Below, in pieces: positions 22,980-35,794 of a stretch of DNA of 64,000 bases. Within the stretch, counting starts at the first letter, position 1. Each line of letters starts with the position of its first letter. The notes below the pieces were generated by a model. That model ran no database searches, was not told the DNA's origin, and saw only the letters and a program-made list of their open reading frames with translations. The stretch covers positions 32,637,866-32,701,865 of the forward strand of contig CM076261.1 of the NCBI GenBank assembly GCA_038380795.1, in the 5' to 3' direction. The translations under genes and the position numbers were made by a program. This DNA comes from Pyrocephalus nanus. Lineage: Eukaryota > Chordata > Aves > Passeriformes > Tyrannidae.

Positions 22980-24290
22980 TTATGTTGAGGTCCTCAATGA
23001 CTTTTTTGCCTAAATCTTTACCTATGAGTGCTCCAACCACACCACTCAAGTCACAGAAGGAAAAGGCAGGGACTCGAAGAATGAAGAACTGCACATTGTA
23101 GTAAAAGATGATATTTGAGACCATTCAAGGAACTTGAAGGTCCACAGTTCCATGGGACCTGATGAGATACATCCACAGATTCTGAGGGAATTGTTGAAGG
23201 AAGTGGATAAGCCACTATCCATCATATTTGGGAAGTTGTGACATTCTGGTAAAGTTTCTACTGACTGGAAAAGAGGAAACATAACTCCTATTTTTAAAAA
23301 GGGAAAAAAGGAGAACTCAGGGAACTACGGGTTAGTCATTCTTATCTTGTGCTTGGCATGATTCTGGAGTAGATCCTCCTGAAAACTATGCTAAGGCACA
23401 TGGAAAATAAGGCAGTGATTAGTGACAGCCAATATGGCTTCACTAAGGGCAAACTTTGCTGGTCAAATTTTGCCTGACATATTTATTGGCCTTCTAAGAT
23501 GGGGTTACAGCAATGGTGGATGAGGGAAGAGTGACTGATGTCATCTACCCAGGCTTGTGCAAAGTATTTGACACTGTTCCACACAACATTCTTGTCTGTA
23601 AACTGGAGAGACTTGGATTTCAGTGATGGACATTTGGTGGATAAGAAGTTGACTGGATGGTCACACTCAGAGAGCTGTGGTCAACAGCTCAGTGACCAAG
23701 TGTAAAGCAGTGACAAGTGGCATTCCTCAGGGGTCGGTATTAGGACCAGCATTTTGAACATCTTTCTCGATGACATGGACGGTGGTATCAAGTGCACCCT
23801 CAGCAAGTTTGCCAACATCACTGAGCTGTGTGGTTCAGCTGACACACTGGAGGGAAGGGAAGCCATCCAGAGGGGCCTTGACAGGCTTGAGAGGTGGGCC
23901 TGTGCAAACCTCATGTAAGTTCAACAAATCCAAGTGTAAGGCCCTGTACAAGGGTCAGGGCAATCCCAAGCACAAAATGCAGGCTGAGAAGAGAATGGAG
24001 AACAACGACTCTTCCACAGAGAAGGACTTGGTGTTGCTGATGGGTGAGAGTGGTGACATGACCTGTCAGTGCATGACCATGTCAATGTATATTCACAGCC
24101 CAGAAAGCCAACCATATCCTGGACTGCATCAAAGAAGGAGTGACCAGCAGGCTGAGAAAGGTGATTCTGCCCCTCTTCTCCAACTCTCAGGAGACTCCAC
24201 CTGGAGTAATGAATCCAGCTCTGGAATGACCAGAAGAGAAAAGACATGGACTTGTTGGAGTGGATCCATAGGAGTTGCCAAGTGGATGGA
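22980..24290 (+). mobile_element. CR1 LINE, ORF2 reverse-transcriptase segment, truncated at both ends
   Basis: The segment starts inside ORF2 upstream of the reverse transcriptase ('EVLNDFFA' encoded at 22987-23010) and ends after the thumb-like region near 24290. There is no 3' UTR and no ATTCTATG tail. Because CR1 copies are primed from their 3' end, loss of the tail must have followed insertion. It is the longest CR1 stretch in the window and is strongly decayed. Confidence 0.9.
22987..24285 (+). pseudogene. CR1 ORF2 reverse transcriptase remnant
   Basis: CR1 ORF2 makes an endonuclease-reverse transcriptase that copies element RNA at a nicked target. Visible blocks in order are 'SMGPDEIHPQILREL' (about 23150), 'NITPIFKKG' (about 23280), 'FDTVPHNIL' (about 23568), '[11 protein letters not shown]' (about 23716), and '[18 protein letters not shown]' (from about 23792). 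The catalytic FADD box has become FANI at 23808-23819, removing both aspartates. Stops and frameshifts separate the blocks. A 181-codon open stretch (23770-24315) spans the end of the domain only by chance. It cannot encode an active enzyme. Confidence 0.9.
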
Positions 24291-27200
24291 AAAAAATAAC
24301 TGTCATCTGGTTTGACATCTGCAGTCTAAACAATTATAGTTGCTACACAGCAGGTGAGAATGTTTTTCACCATTTCTAGAAAAGTAATTTCCAGAATCAG
24401 ATGACACAAATGCCAACCAGTCTCTAAAATACAGGCTATCACTTTGTTTACAAGGGAAAACAGAAGCTAGGAAAACTGGTTTATTTAAGACTATTGGGAA
24501 GTGGCTAGGAATGTATATAACTCACCAAGTAACTAGCAAAACCTCCCAGAGAATATTGCATCACATGGATTCTAGCCATTCTTCTAACAACACAAAATTC
24601 TTACAAGCAAATTCAGTAAGTGATAAAGAATATGCCAATGGTCCAGAAAACCTGTTGAAGAAGATGAAACAATATATTTCTTTTTCAAGGCAGTAGTTGG
24701 AAAAGATATGAACTTGAAAATTGTATTGAAATCTGTCCTTAAACCTGAAGATAATATTTAAGATATTCCTAGCAGCTGAGGACCTTTAGTTTACTTTTAC
24801 TTAATATTTGCCTGTTATCACAGTAATTTCTTAAGCTTTCCATGAGAGTTTTAACTTCATTTGTGTCACCATTTATTAATAGCATAGAAAGACCTAGGGA
24901 GAAAATAAAATTCTCTCATTTAAGAGCTATTTCTAAGTAACCCTGGGGTAGTTATCTTTCAAAAAATACTTTTATACAAACCAAAGCAAATTGTACAGAG
25001 ATTTTGTTAACTACTTCAAGCAGCGTATATAAATACCCTCTAGACACAAGTGTAGACTTCAATGTCTATTATCATTACTACAGATGCCCAAGAGTTCTGT
25101 CTGTAAGAGTTTTGGTCTCACACAGATTACATGCTGGGGATTCCTTCTGTGGATCTCTGTAAGCAAAGCAAGAGAGAACTTTGTAGTTTGGATCAAAAAT
25201 AAAAACAGAGAAACAAGACAATTTTTCATGTCATATTGAAATTTCCCTGTGGCACACAGAGAAAAAGCTCTGTACTGTTCATGTGATATATGTATCTCTA
25301 AGCAGCAATTAATACATAAAGAGAAACGTTCCACAATTTCCACTGCTTCACACTGCCAGCATGCTTTTCTCTGGCAATTAACAGCAAGATATGGTACCTC
25401 AAAAAGTGTCAAGGAGAAACAGAAACTTTGATAAAGCCCAAGCTGTTTTTAAATGAGATTGACACTATTCAAATAAGCCTTTCTTCTTTCCCATTTTCAA
25501 TACTATTATACTTTAACACCTTTTTGGTGTACAACTGTGTCCTGTCACCTTCAAAAAACTAAATAAACCTATTACATGGTAAATATCACAATTAAAAGCT
25601 AAAAATATTTTGTTTAGAAAAAATTAATTATTGCATTTCTTAAACACCAGGAATGTGCTATGAAAAACTTTTACTTTTTTACGTTATGAGGATAATATAG
25701 GACAATTAATCATGCATATCCTATGGGCATAGGCCATCATAATTAATCATCTTCAAAATCACAGAGTTGCTCTATCAACTCACTGCTATGTATTTCTGTA
25801 ACTATAGACCTCTTGACTTCACTGCCTAGTAAAAAAAGAGTAACTCTGTATATTCAGGGAGGCTAAGTTAGGAAGGAAAAGAAAGGAAAGAAAGGCAAAT
25901 TAAAGGGCAAGACAAGGTTGTGAAACCTATATTTTCTGTCACATACTGAGTGTGAATCACAAGACTTTAGGAAGACAGGAGCAGGTCAGGGATTGTCATG
26001 TACCAGGATAGCTTGTTCAGCTTGCAAACCTGTTTCAAGGTCATGAGGCACTAGGGATAATCAACATCTAAGTGCATTCCTTAAGGAGGAAGTAGCTAGT
26101 GTTCATGCCTCACATAGGGCATCCTACCATATAAAATAACAAATAATTATAAAAAAAGAGAAGGCAAATTTTAAAGAAAATGTTATAACACAGTGTGTTC
26201 CATTCAAATTGGTATGGAACTTGCAATCAAATTCTAATGTATCTGTGTCTTAGTGAATCTATATTCTAAGGCATATATATTCTAATGTGTCTGCGGCCCT
26301 ATCGTGATACCTATAATAATATTTTCCCTTCAGCACAAAGGACCTGAAGCTTGCACCAACTATTTCACAGAATGTTTAGTCTGACAGTATAGCTATTAAA
26401 CTGAGTACAACATTTCAGGGTATTTTATAGAAAAGCAAAATTCTATAATTTTCTAACCATCATATCTTCTGAACAACTTCATTCTTTGCTGTTTGTAAAG
26501 AATGTTTCAGCCCTTCTTATGAATGAGCAGACTAAAACATATTGTAAAGTTTTATTGACAATATGTATGTTCACTTTTTAGTTCTAAACACAGAAACAGA
26601 AATTATGCTTGGGCTAGTTTATTCATCAACTGTTTGTTTGCTCCATGTTTTTAATAAGAGTAATTCCAACCAATATAATGAACTTAAGAGAGCAATAAAT
26701 CACTATGTCTGCTTTTTCCATTGGGTTTTAAAGACACATGGGAATAATAATGTGCATCACTGATAATAGGATAATATTCAATCATCTCTTTATGGTTGCA
26801 AATTAAAGACTTTTAAAAGAAAAGCATAAAGATTTTTTTAAATATTTTTCTTGTTGATTAAATCATGATTTCACAAATGCCATCAATGTAAACTTATATT
26901 TTCCAAAACCATTAGAAAGCTGTACACTTTGTTCCTTTTATGCTTAATGATACGTGTAGATTACCAAGGTGTGGGAACAAGTGCAGAAGCAGCTACACTC
27001 AGTTAATTAAAATCAAAAAGGAGTGTTTTGGCCTTGATTGGTGTTTTTGATAAAGAGACTGCTGTTTCTCAAAGTGTAAAACCACTTTGAACGGTCTGCA
27101 TTATAGGGTGTGTTCTTCTCTCGTGGCTAAATACAGTCACCATGTGATGCGAGGTAAATGTGTGGGATCAAGGCACTGTTTTAGGACAATCCTTGGAATT

Positions 27201-27543
27201 TTGGTTAACTAAAAGACAAACACTGGTTGCTGTTTACAAAGGAACCCTTAAAAAGGGGGAATGCCAGAAAGATTAGTGGACAAGTCTCAAAGTTGAACTA
27301 TATGTGAGCCTCATCTTCTCCTTCAGTACCCATACCAAGAATAAAAGTAGAAGTTAAAAACATGACTTTAAAAATAGGAAAGAATATTCAGAAGACATTT
27401 TTTCCTGGATGTCACAGAAGGAAGTTGAAAAAAAAGGAAAACAGAAACTATTCATATTGATAAGGATGAACAGCAGCAATAGGCTATATGCTTGCTGACA
27501 ACAAAACTTACTAAGTTCTGGAACATCTCCCTGAAGAGAAAGC

Positions 27544-27585
27544 AAAAAAAAAAAAAGAAAAAAAAAAAAAAAAGAGAAAGAAAAG
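27544..27585. repeat. A-rich/GA-rich run
   Basis: Two A homopolymers separated by single G bases run into 'gagaaagaaaag'. It is low-complexity DNA. Confidence 0.9.
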
Positions 27586-30500
27586 TAACTAGTTTTGATT
27601 TTGGCTTGTCAGTGAAGCAGACAATGACAATGGAAGAACAAAATCAAGACACAGGGGAATAAATCTATTTGAATTTAGATACTTAAAGTCTGACTAAACA
27701 ACATGTATAGGCCATCCTCATTGCCAAAATACAATAGGAATACTACAGAGAGACAATAATGGATTACCGTGCTAAACTACAAGTGCATATGGGAAGGAAG
27801 GATCTATTTAACCTCTTCACCTAACCACGTAAATTTACACAAAATTTACACAAAAAGGAAATGGGTAACAAGGCAAGTGCAATCATTATTTCTCAGTCTG
27901 TACTTCAGTAAAGACTGATTCTACCATTAAAATGGTTAAAAAATTCTGCAGTTGAGAAAAAAAAATCTTGATATTTTAATTTAGTCTGCTACTCAGTTTA
28001 CAGAAGGATTGAGAGTCACAACACAGTCAAGTATAATTTTGCCATTTCCCCATGCAGCAGGATAAGAAACTAGGTCATAGTATTCCTATACAAGAGATTT
28101 TGAAATCTCACAGCATGAAAACATTTTCCGGTTTTGCAGCCAGTGTTTCTGTGGGATCTGTTTCTCTAGTTTTTAAATCTTCCATCCATAAATCTTGATG
28201 CATATCAGATGAAAATTTCCCAGCATTCATAATTTGAGGATAACACATCTTTCATTGTACATAATGGGGAGCACAGTTTCCAAGGTTTCCTCTCATGCAC
28301 TTTGTTTTCCAGTGAACTGTTACAGTACTTTTTAAACAATTTCATATTTCAGATCCAAAAATACACCTGCAGTGTTATCAAATACAAGGATATTATAGTG
28401 CATTTTTAATGTTTCTTAGCTACTTGCTATATGAAAACGTGGTTAAAGGCTAGATGTGTGAGAATTTTCCGTGATTAAAAAATATATTTTGGGTGTTTTA
28501 AAGGTAACATCACCATGCCCACAAGAAAATAACTGCAAAATTACAGTGCAGTGTGATAGGTAGAAAAAGATGAAAGGAACATGAGAGACATATGCAGAAC
28601 AAGTAAGTGCAGAAAAACAGGGGCAGGATGGAGTGCAGAATATACAGTGAATTATATGTGAAAATCAACATAGATAGAGATGTAGTGCATAAGAAGCATT
28701 CAAATGTTCAAACCTGGAAAACAATTTATTTTTTCAAACTTGTTTATGGTCTGCTGTGTCCAGTTTTGAGTGAATAACTTGTTTTCAGAAATTTTGAATT
28801 AAAAATAAGATTTGGGCATTTGTTTTTATTTCAGGACAGATTGAGGAACATCCTAGAATTTTTGGAGATTCAGTCTGAGACTCCAGAATGTGTTGAGTTC
28901 ATGTTCATCTGCCAGAATACTAGAAAATGCCAAAACTTAGGGCAGAATAGATACTGCCATTTCTCTATAGGAAAGACTAAAATATATTCCCAATTGTCTT
29001 TTTCAGAGTACCTTTGTATTTTCTAATCTTATTTTAATATTCTATACCAAAGTAGATGTTCTCTGTTCTTTCCAACCAAGCCCTATAAGTAAACAGAATG
29101 GGAGACCACAGAAAATGTGCCTCATGGTAAGAAAAAATGTGTATGGAGTGAATATTACCTGATAGAGAAGTGACAGCTTTGTGATGATTTGAACTGTGTG
29201 ACCATGAAAATTACTGATACACTGATAATTTCCAGAAACAAGAAAAGTATCTGGAATGCAAAGCCTGTGTAAGAGGAAGTGGTTCATTCCTCCTCTCCAG
29301 CCTTACATTCAAATACTTCAGTAAGAACCAAATCTATTTTTGTCAAACTTTTTAAGCACTTCATCTCTGGAAAGAGTGCAAGCCTGAGAAATTTTCTTCC
29401 AGGAGTTAAAGACTTGGAAAGATATAAGCAGCAGAAATGAGGCACTTTAAATGGAAAGAACATCTTAACGATGACTATTATGCTTGTACTTTTGCCACCT
29501 CAAGCTGTGAGTTCAGGTCTCAAAAGATAAGTGACAACAGCCTGACTCATTGCTCAGACGAGAGCCCTTTAGGGAACACTCAAGTAGAAATTCAGCAGAT
29601 AGCAGCATTCCCACTGAGCTCCTAATGAAATAGTACGCATGTCAGGTCTTTGAGGCTATCCAAGACATAGAATTATTGTCCTATCTGTCTAGTCAGTTAC
29701 TCTGACAGTATGGATGTGAAGCCTAGTGTCCTGGTCCAAGGCCAATTTGCATAGTTTTTATCAACCCTCAACCTCATCTGGGTATGTAGTTCTTCTTGCT
29801 CTGGAAGTGTCACAGTTTAGCCATCAAGGGACAGACATTCAGTGGTCTTCACTATCATTTTGCAGCTATGCAGTAGGAAATTACTAACCATTGAAGGTAC
29901 TTCTCATCTTCCATCTGTGTCCCTGGACAAGCCATATCAAATTGAGTTTTTAGTTGGGTGTGCATGAAGTAGGCTTTTAAACAAAAAAATTTTGTCCTAA
30001 TTATATGATCTGTCTGACTGAAACAGAAAGGCAGATCTATCTCCTTTTACAACTTGTTTGTTCAATGAAGAGTTAAATTTATACGCCAGTAAGTAAATGG
30101 TAGTGCTGAGCTTCAGTCAATTCATCTAATATCCTTCAACCTTTTAAGATGACATAAAATTATTTTGCAATTTCAAATGAATGTTTTGATTTAACATCTG
30201 TACACATCTTTAAAGATGTCAGATTGCAAGAATTATTATATATGTTGCATAAGTAGAAAAACAGTTAAAAAATGGTAAAGGTCTTATTTGTATGAGTTTA
30301 TTTTGCAAATGAGAATATGTCATTCTAGTAAACAGAAAGGGTAAAGAGTGCTTATAGAGTCTGATTTCCCTAATACAGGTTAGTGTATAGTGAAGTTCAT
30401 GTTTTCTCTCACCGAAAATTCAAGCTTTGACCCTGTTGTTCTGCTGCTCCAAATGCATTAGTAAATTCAGTGTAAGTTTGGGTGGGAGCCTTTATACTCT

Positions 30501-31199
30501 TCCCATAGGCTTGTCATTTTTTTAGCACTGAGCTTTTTCTAATTTTTTTCTATATGTTTTCTGTGTCCCCTGAGTGATACTAGTTTAGAATAACAGAAAG
30601 AAATTTAATGGCCTTTGTCAAGTAGTTTGTTCTATGGACACATATACTTTCTTAACATGAACAAATATTCATCCTTCTACTGAAACTATTGGCTAATATG
30701 CTCCTTAAATATCTACAGACATTCTTTTACTTTGGTTTTCTGAAAAAAATTAGTCTTAGGCATTTGCATTGTTTATTCATCCATCTATCTTCACCTTATC
30801 TGTGATACCTACTCTTTAGTTTATTGATCAGAGTCAATCAAACTTGTCAACTGGAAAAGCCATTCTAAATATAAATAGAATTCTGAGCCTATAAACATTA
30901 GTCAGAGAGTAGAGCAGCAGTTACTATAGGGAGAGATGAAATCGCTGTTTTCCTCTTCTGCTAGAGAGAATATTGAATGCAACTCATGTACCCCACAGTG
31001 TGCTTCACCTTCTATGTGTCTAGCAGTCAGAGGGAGACTGGATTCACCAGGCCAGTAATAACATATATAGGATGGAAAAGTGCATGTACTTAATTTGAAC
31101 CTATCATTTTACAGCATTTCCACTTTTATTCCAAGGTAATTCTGGGTCATCAGGCAAATAAAAACTCCTTTTTCACCATTCAGAAACCAGGGAAATGTT

Positions 31200-31212
31200 G
31201 GGGGGGGGGGGG
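31200..31212. repeat. Poly-G run, 13 nt
   Basis: Thirteen consecutive G bases lie in AT-rich surroundings. Such runs are prone to slippage and to sequencing or assembly error, so the exact length is doubtful. Confidence 0.85.
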
Positions 31213-32187
31213 TGTTTCCATACCATTTATAATGCTCATAAGTGTTATTTTGTGTGTCATTTGCTAATGAAAATCTGTGGAATGAAGATCTGTTGTTTAA
31301 CACATTTATTATGTTATTATATTATACATATCATAGAGATCATATCCATAGAATACATAGAACATGGGTGGGAGGAGACAGAGTTCAGGTTATAGTGTGT
31401 GCCAGGAACAGTATGTTTCCAAAGGTCAGGTCTAGGTGCAGTCACCCCATTTAATAGAAAAAAATAAGACCTGTAGGCATATGGACACAAACTTTGATGT
31501 GCTGCCTGGTATCATGATCATAGAACAGTTCTTGAAATGTTTTTATAATGAGAGAAATAGCTTAGGAATTAGAAGTTATTTACTCAGTATTTAAGAATTA
31601 ATGAAACATGCATTCAGATAGTTGGGTTTTTTTGTTTGACTGAGGTTTTTTTGTTTGTTTGGTGTTCTTTAAGTCTCTGAACACAATCATAAGAGAAAAG
31701 TCAGATCAGTAGGGTTATTTTACATATTTGCCAGCTGGAAACATACCAGTTGATTTAACATTTTGTTATGATGTTATATTGTCATGGTGCTTTGTTATGA
31801 TACAAGTACTGGACAATAAAAAACTATTATATTGTAAGTATACTGGAAAATACGTTCTTTTGCATGGCATATGAAGTCATTCATATACCATTACAGTAAT
31901 TAAAAAAAACATGAGCAGCATTAAAGATATTGAGATTATAATAGTTTTGGAATATCTAAATTTAGCAATAAATTGTATTATTCTACTTATTGATATAATC
32001 ATCTTAATTTTAATAATGGAGAACATATTTGCTTAATTTGTATATGCATAGCTTGTTTTTTCTCTATGCCATATATTAAAAATAAAGCTCAGTTACAGAA
32101 TGGGATTTTGTTAATACTGAACGCATGGACATACCTTTTCTCAACAATGTTAAAGAAATAAATTAATTGATTAAAAGGAAAAATACT

Positions 32188-32301
32188 GCAGTGGAGTAAC
32201 TTTCAGCAATATTTGTGCTCTTCAACTTCTTACTTTGTTGTTTTGCAGTGCAGTAACTTTCAGCAATATTTGTGCTCTTCAACTTCTTACTCCATTGTTT
32301 T
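32188..32301. repeat. Tandem duplication, 57-bp unit x2
   Basis: Unit 1 (32188-32244) and unit 2 (32245-32301) are head to tail without a gap. They differ at only about four positions: one G/C change near the start and a few bases in 'actttgttg' versus 'actccattg'. The high identity suggests a fairly recent event. Neither unit resembles a repeat family I know. Confidence 0.93.
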
Positions 32302-32661
32302 GATATATTTATACATGTGTATAATAGGGATCAAATCATCAGGGCTGAAATTCTACACAGTTTTATTGAAAATAAATCCATATTGTCTCTGAGGCTCAGC
32401 CAATCTGTGTACCTATGCAAGAAAAACACTTAAATATTACTGAGAAGTCTCCATTCCAAAATGTAAACCAAGCTATCTTTCCATATGAAAACAGCGACAA
32501 AGGAGAACCTTTCCCTTTGGACTACATAATAATCCATTGAAATTATCTTAATACCCTTTAGGCATAGCTCTACAACCCTAAAAGCACCGAATAAATGCCT
32601 GTAAGAGGCTGGATCTGAGCTAGCTTCCTTGACCCAAAGAGTAAGCTTGGAGATACAAGTA
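32302..32661. other. Unique sequence before the LTR pair
   Basis: No gene or repeat was recognised. Open stretches on the minus strand cross from here into the LTR and are not coding. Confidence 0.55.
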
Positions 32662-33215
32662 TGTGGTAGGTTGCCCTTGGCTGGGTGCCAGGTGCCCACC
32701 AAGCCACTCTGACCTGTCCCTTCCCATCTGGACAGAGGAGAGAAAATAAGATGGAAAATGACTCATAGATTAAGATATGGTAGTTTCCTAAAACAAAAAC
32801 AAAAGTTTGTGCACACACAAGCAAAGAGAAAAAAATATATTTATTCACTACTTCCCATCAGCAAGCAATGTTTGGCTACTTCCCAGGAAGCAGGGCTTCA
32901 GCACACATGGCAGTTATTCTGGAAGACAAACTTTGCAAAAACAAATGCTCCCTCTTCCTTCTCTTTTTCTTAGCTTTTATATCTGAGCTGATGTCATGTG
33001 GTCTGGAAAATCCCTTTGGTTAGTTTGGGTCAGGTGACCCGGTTATGTCCACTGCCAGGATCTTGCCCACCCTGGTTGTGGGGAAGGGATTGTTGAGAGA
33101 CAGTGCTGATGCTGTGCCACTGGTGTTATCAAGACTTTCCAGCTATCAATGTAAAGCACAGCACTGTGAGCGTTCCTATGGGGAAATGAACTCCATCTCA
33201 GCCAGACCCCACACA
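32662..33215 (-). mobile_element. Solo ERV LTR, family C, copy 1
   Basis: The plus-strand edges are TGTGGTAGG (left) and CCCCACACA (right). On the minus strand there is a TATA box (GATATAAAA, 32983-32975) and an AATAAA (32845-32840). It aligns through its length with the neighbouring copy at 33234-33800: 'ccttggctgg..tgcc..tgcccac', 'cactacttcccat', 'aatccctttggt', 'aaagcacagcactgtgag'. Its flanks (AAGTA and CTTGG) do not match, so the target duplication is lost or the edges are worn. No internal retroviral sequence lies beside it. Confidence 0.85.
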
Positions 33216-33233
33216 CTTGGGACATTAACCTCC

Positions 33234-33800
33234 TGTGGTGGGTTGACCTTGGCTGGATGCCATCTGCCCACTCAGCCACTCTATCACTCCCCTTTCCAGC
33301 TGGACAGGGGAGAGAGTAAGGTGGAAAAAACAACTTGTGGGCTGGGATAAGGCAGTTTATTTAAAGCAAAAAGTAAAGTGAAGCTTGAGCATGCAGAAGC
33401 GAAGTGAAAGATAGCACAGTTAATTCTCTACTTCCCATGAGCAGCGATGGTCGGCCATTCCTGAGCAGCAGGGCTTTGGTACGCGTGACAGTTTCTCAGT
33501 AGACAGCCATTGGAGACAATGAATGCCCCCCTTCCTGCTCCTTGCCTAGGTTTTTATATCTGGGCTGATGTCATATGCTGTGGAATATCCCTTTGGTCAG
33601 TTTGGGTCAGCTGGCCTACTTGGATCCCCTCCCAGGATCTTGTTCTCAAGTGAGAAAGGCATGTTACAATGCTGGTGCTGTGCTCAGCAGTAGCCAAAAC
33701 ACCGGTGTGTTATCAACGCCCTTCTAGCTACCAATGCAAAGCACAGCACTGTGAGGGCTATGGTTGGGAAATGAACTCCAGCTCAGTCAGACCCAATACA
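33234..33800 (-). mobile_element. Solo ERV LTR, family C, copy 2, TSD CCTCC
   Basis: Edges are TGTGGTGGG and CCCAATACA. CCTCC flanks it at 33229-33233 and 33801-33805, a 5-bp target duplication. On the minus strand a TATA box lies at 33560-33551 (GATATAAAAA) and an AATAAA at 33362-33357. It has the same orientation as copy 1, 18 bp away. Because this copy has its own duplication, the pair is not the two ends of one provirus but two separate insertions at nearly the same place. Confidence 0.9.
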
Positions 33801-33805
33801 CCTCC

Positions 33806-35794
33806 CAGTTCCAAAAACTGGGGACTGAACTGCAAGAAATTGACTCTAAATAGCTCTACATTTCTTCCTACCTCCTGACAAAGCAAGTTACATTCTGCAC
33901 TGCTATGTCTCTGTCTGTATTTTGCTCACTATCTTCACTATGTTTTTACTCCTGAACAGAACTGCACAGTGCTAAATAACATCTGGGACCAGGGTGACCT
34001 TTGCCCTATGTACATGAAAACTGCATAGGGAAACATATACTAAAACTTTAATGTCCCACAGAGGTTACACCTCTGGTTGATACTAACAACGTAGCCATTA
34101 GTAACCAATCATGACTCCTCCCCTTACATAAAGGATGGAGAATGAGTTTTGATATACCTCATTATGTGCCACTTGAGCAAGGAGAGTATGCAGGAAATCT
34201 CAACAGCCAAAAGCAGGACTAGTACCCACATCTGGAATTCACAGTCACACTTCTCTTACCAGGCAAGCTCTAATAGCAGTAATGACACGTATTCACTCAT
34301 CTTTCATAGCAAGCTGAAACCCACATCTAAATAAATAAACCCATAATAAATCACTTCATATACAAAATACTAAACAAAACCAAATTAAACAGAAACAAAA
34401 GCCACCAGAGAAACTCCTGAAAGTAATTATCCCAAATTATTTGGGAAGCTGATTCAATGCACTGTGGCCCACACCCTGCATGTCAGAGCCCTATGACTTA
34501 TTTTTATGTGTTCTGAGGAAAAAAGTAGTGTGGGATTCAAACTACAGAGCTGCTGTTACCAGGATTTTATCTCACCAAGTGGTCTCAGCTTTTCAATTCC
34601 ATCTTCTAAAACCTAAAGTGGAATTTGATCAAATGCCAAATTGCTTTTAAAATTGCTTTTATGACTTATGAAAGCATTGCTCAATTTGGGATCTTCTGCT
34701 TATATTCATCTTCAGTTCCATCTCTGCACTCAAATTCTGTGCTGCTGTTTGAGAATAGCTGGCGATTTAAATTAAAGGAGCACACACTTGTCTTTGCAGT
34801 ATATACTGACAAAGCACTGATTTCTGGCTTCAGGTTGAAATGCCTACTAAAACACAATATAAATATAGTCTTATTTTATTTTTTATGTTAGTTATATTGC
34901 AATTATAGCAGGATTTTCTTGGGTTTATATTTAACTTTGCTAATGATCTAAATGCTGTGGAAAAGACTTTCATGACATATGTTCAAAAATAAGGTTATAT
35001 AATGAAAGAACAACAGAGTGAGGAAGGAAGGAAGGATGGAAGGAAGGAAGGAGAAAAAAAGAGAAGGAAAGGGAAAGTTTTCTTTCCAACTTCTTCAGCT
35101 CTCACAGAATTTGGTAACGTTGATGTAGAACATGAAAAATTATGACAATATAAAATCCTTATGAAAATGTAAATAGAGTTCCAGGACCATCTCAACTAGT
35201 ACTAGCAAACTTTCAGACAAAGATATTCCAAGTTATCAAAAAAAACCAAGAAATTTGATTTGCACAGGACTGGTTTGGAGTGTTATGGTAACGGTTCATT
35301 ACATCCATGCTATGCAGAGATATTTTTCATAGTGATAGCAAGGTTCATGGTAATTATAATTTACTCCTGAAATCTCAGAATTTTGTGAAGATCTTCCTGA
35401 AAGCAGGAGTACCAGATGGAGAAAAGAAAGTCATGTGCAAACATCATAGTCTTCATTTGTAAAGTGCAGTCTATGAAGAAATAAAGTTAATTTAACAGTG
35501 CTCCTCCAAGAATATTAAACAAAAACCTCAGTCTGTGTTCCAAGCTGTTATTTTCTTCTGAATACTTGATTCAAATGAGTAAAATTCAAGGTATTCTCAG
35601 GAGAAACCATAAGGCAGTTAGAAAGCATTTGGAAATAACTACATAGGTACCACAAGACACAATTCTTGCAAGTAAAATCTGATTTGCAGAATGTTAAAAC
35701 ATTAAAAAAATTCTCAACATCAGAAACATATTTTCTAAGGCATAGGGACTTGCACACATCTTGGGGCAAGGCTAAATGATGGAATATGAAACAC
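33806..35794. other. Unique DNA, no gene recognised
   Basis: Includes a GGAA microsatellite at 35021-35052 and a small perfect inverted repeat (CAGAGGT-TAC-ACCTCTG) near 34059-34075. Nothing else was recognised. Confidence 0.6.
35021..35052. repeat. (GGAA)n microsatellite
   Basis: About seven GGAA units with one GGAT interruption, followed by A- and G-rich sequence. GGAA is also the core site of ETS-family factors, but a run of this kind is most simply a microsatellite. Confidence 0.9.

Larger units (their letters stand above)
24316..32187. other. Long unique AT-rich stretch, no gene recognised
   Basis: Nearly 8 kb without a recognisable transposable element. The marks I can point to are an A-rich tract at 27544-27585 and a 13-G run at 31200-31212. 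Reading frames are short and match nothing I know. Old repeats decayed past recognition, or conserved non-coding elements, could be hidden here. Confidence 0.6.

Noticed and set aside
23770..24315. 181-codon open frame as a gene
   Set aside because: It covers the decayed end of CR1 reverse transcriptase in changing frames; motifs on both sides are out of frame.
32662..33800. A provirus with two LTRs and a lost interior
   Set aside because: The right LTR has its own CCTCC duplication on both sides and only 18 bp of non-viral sequence separates the copies.
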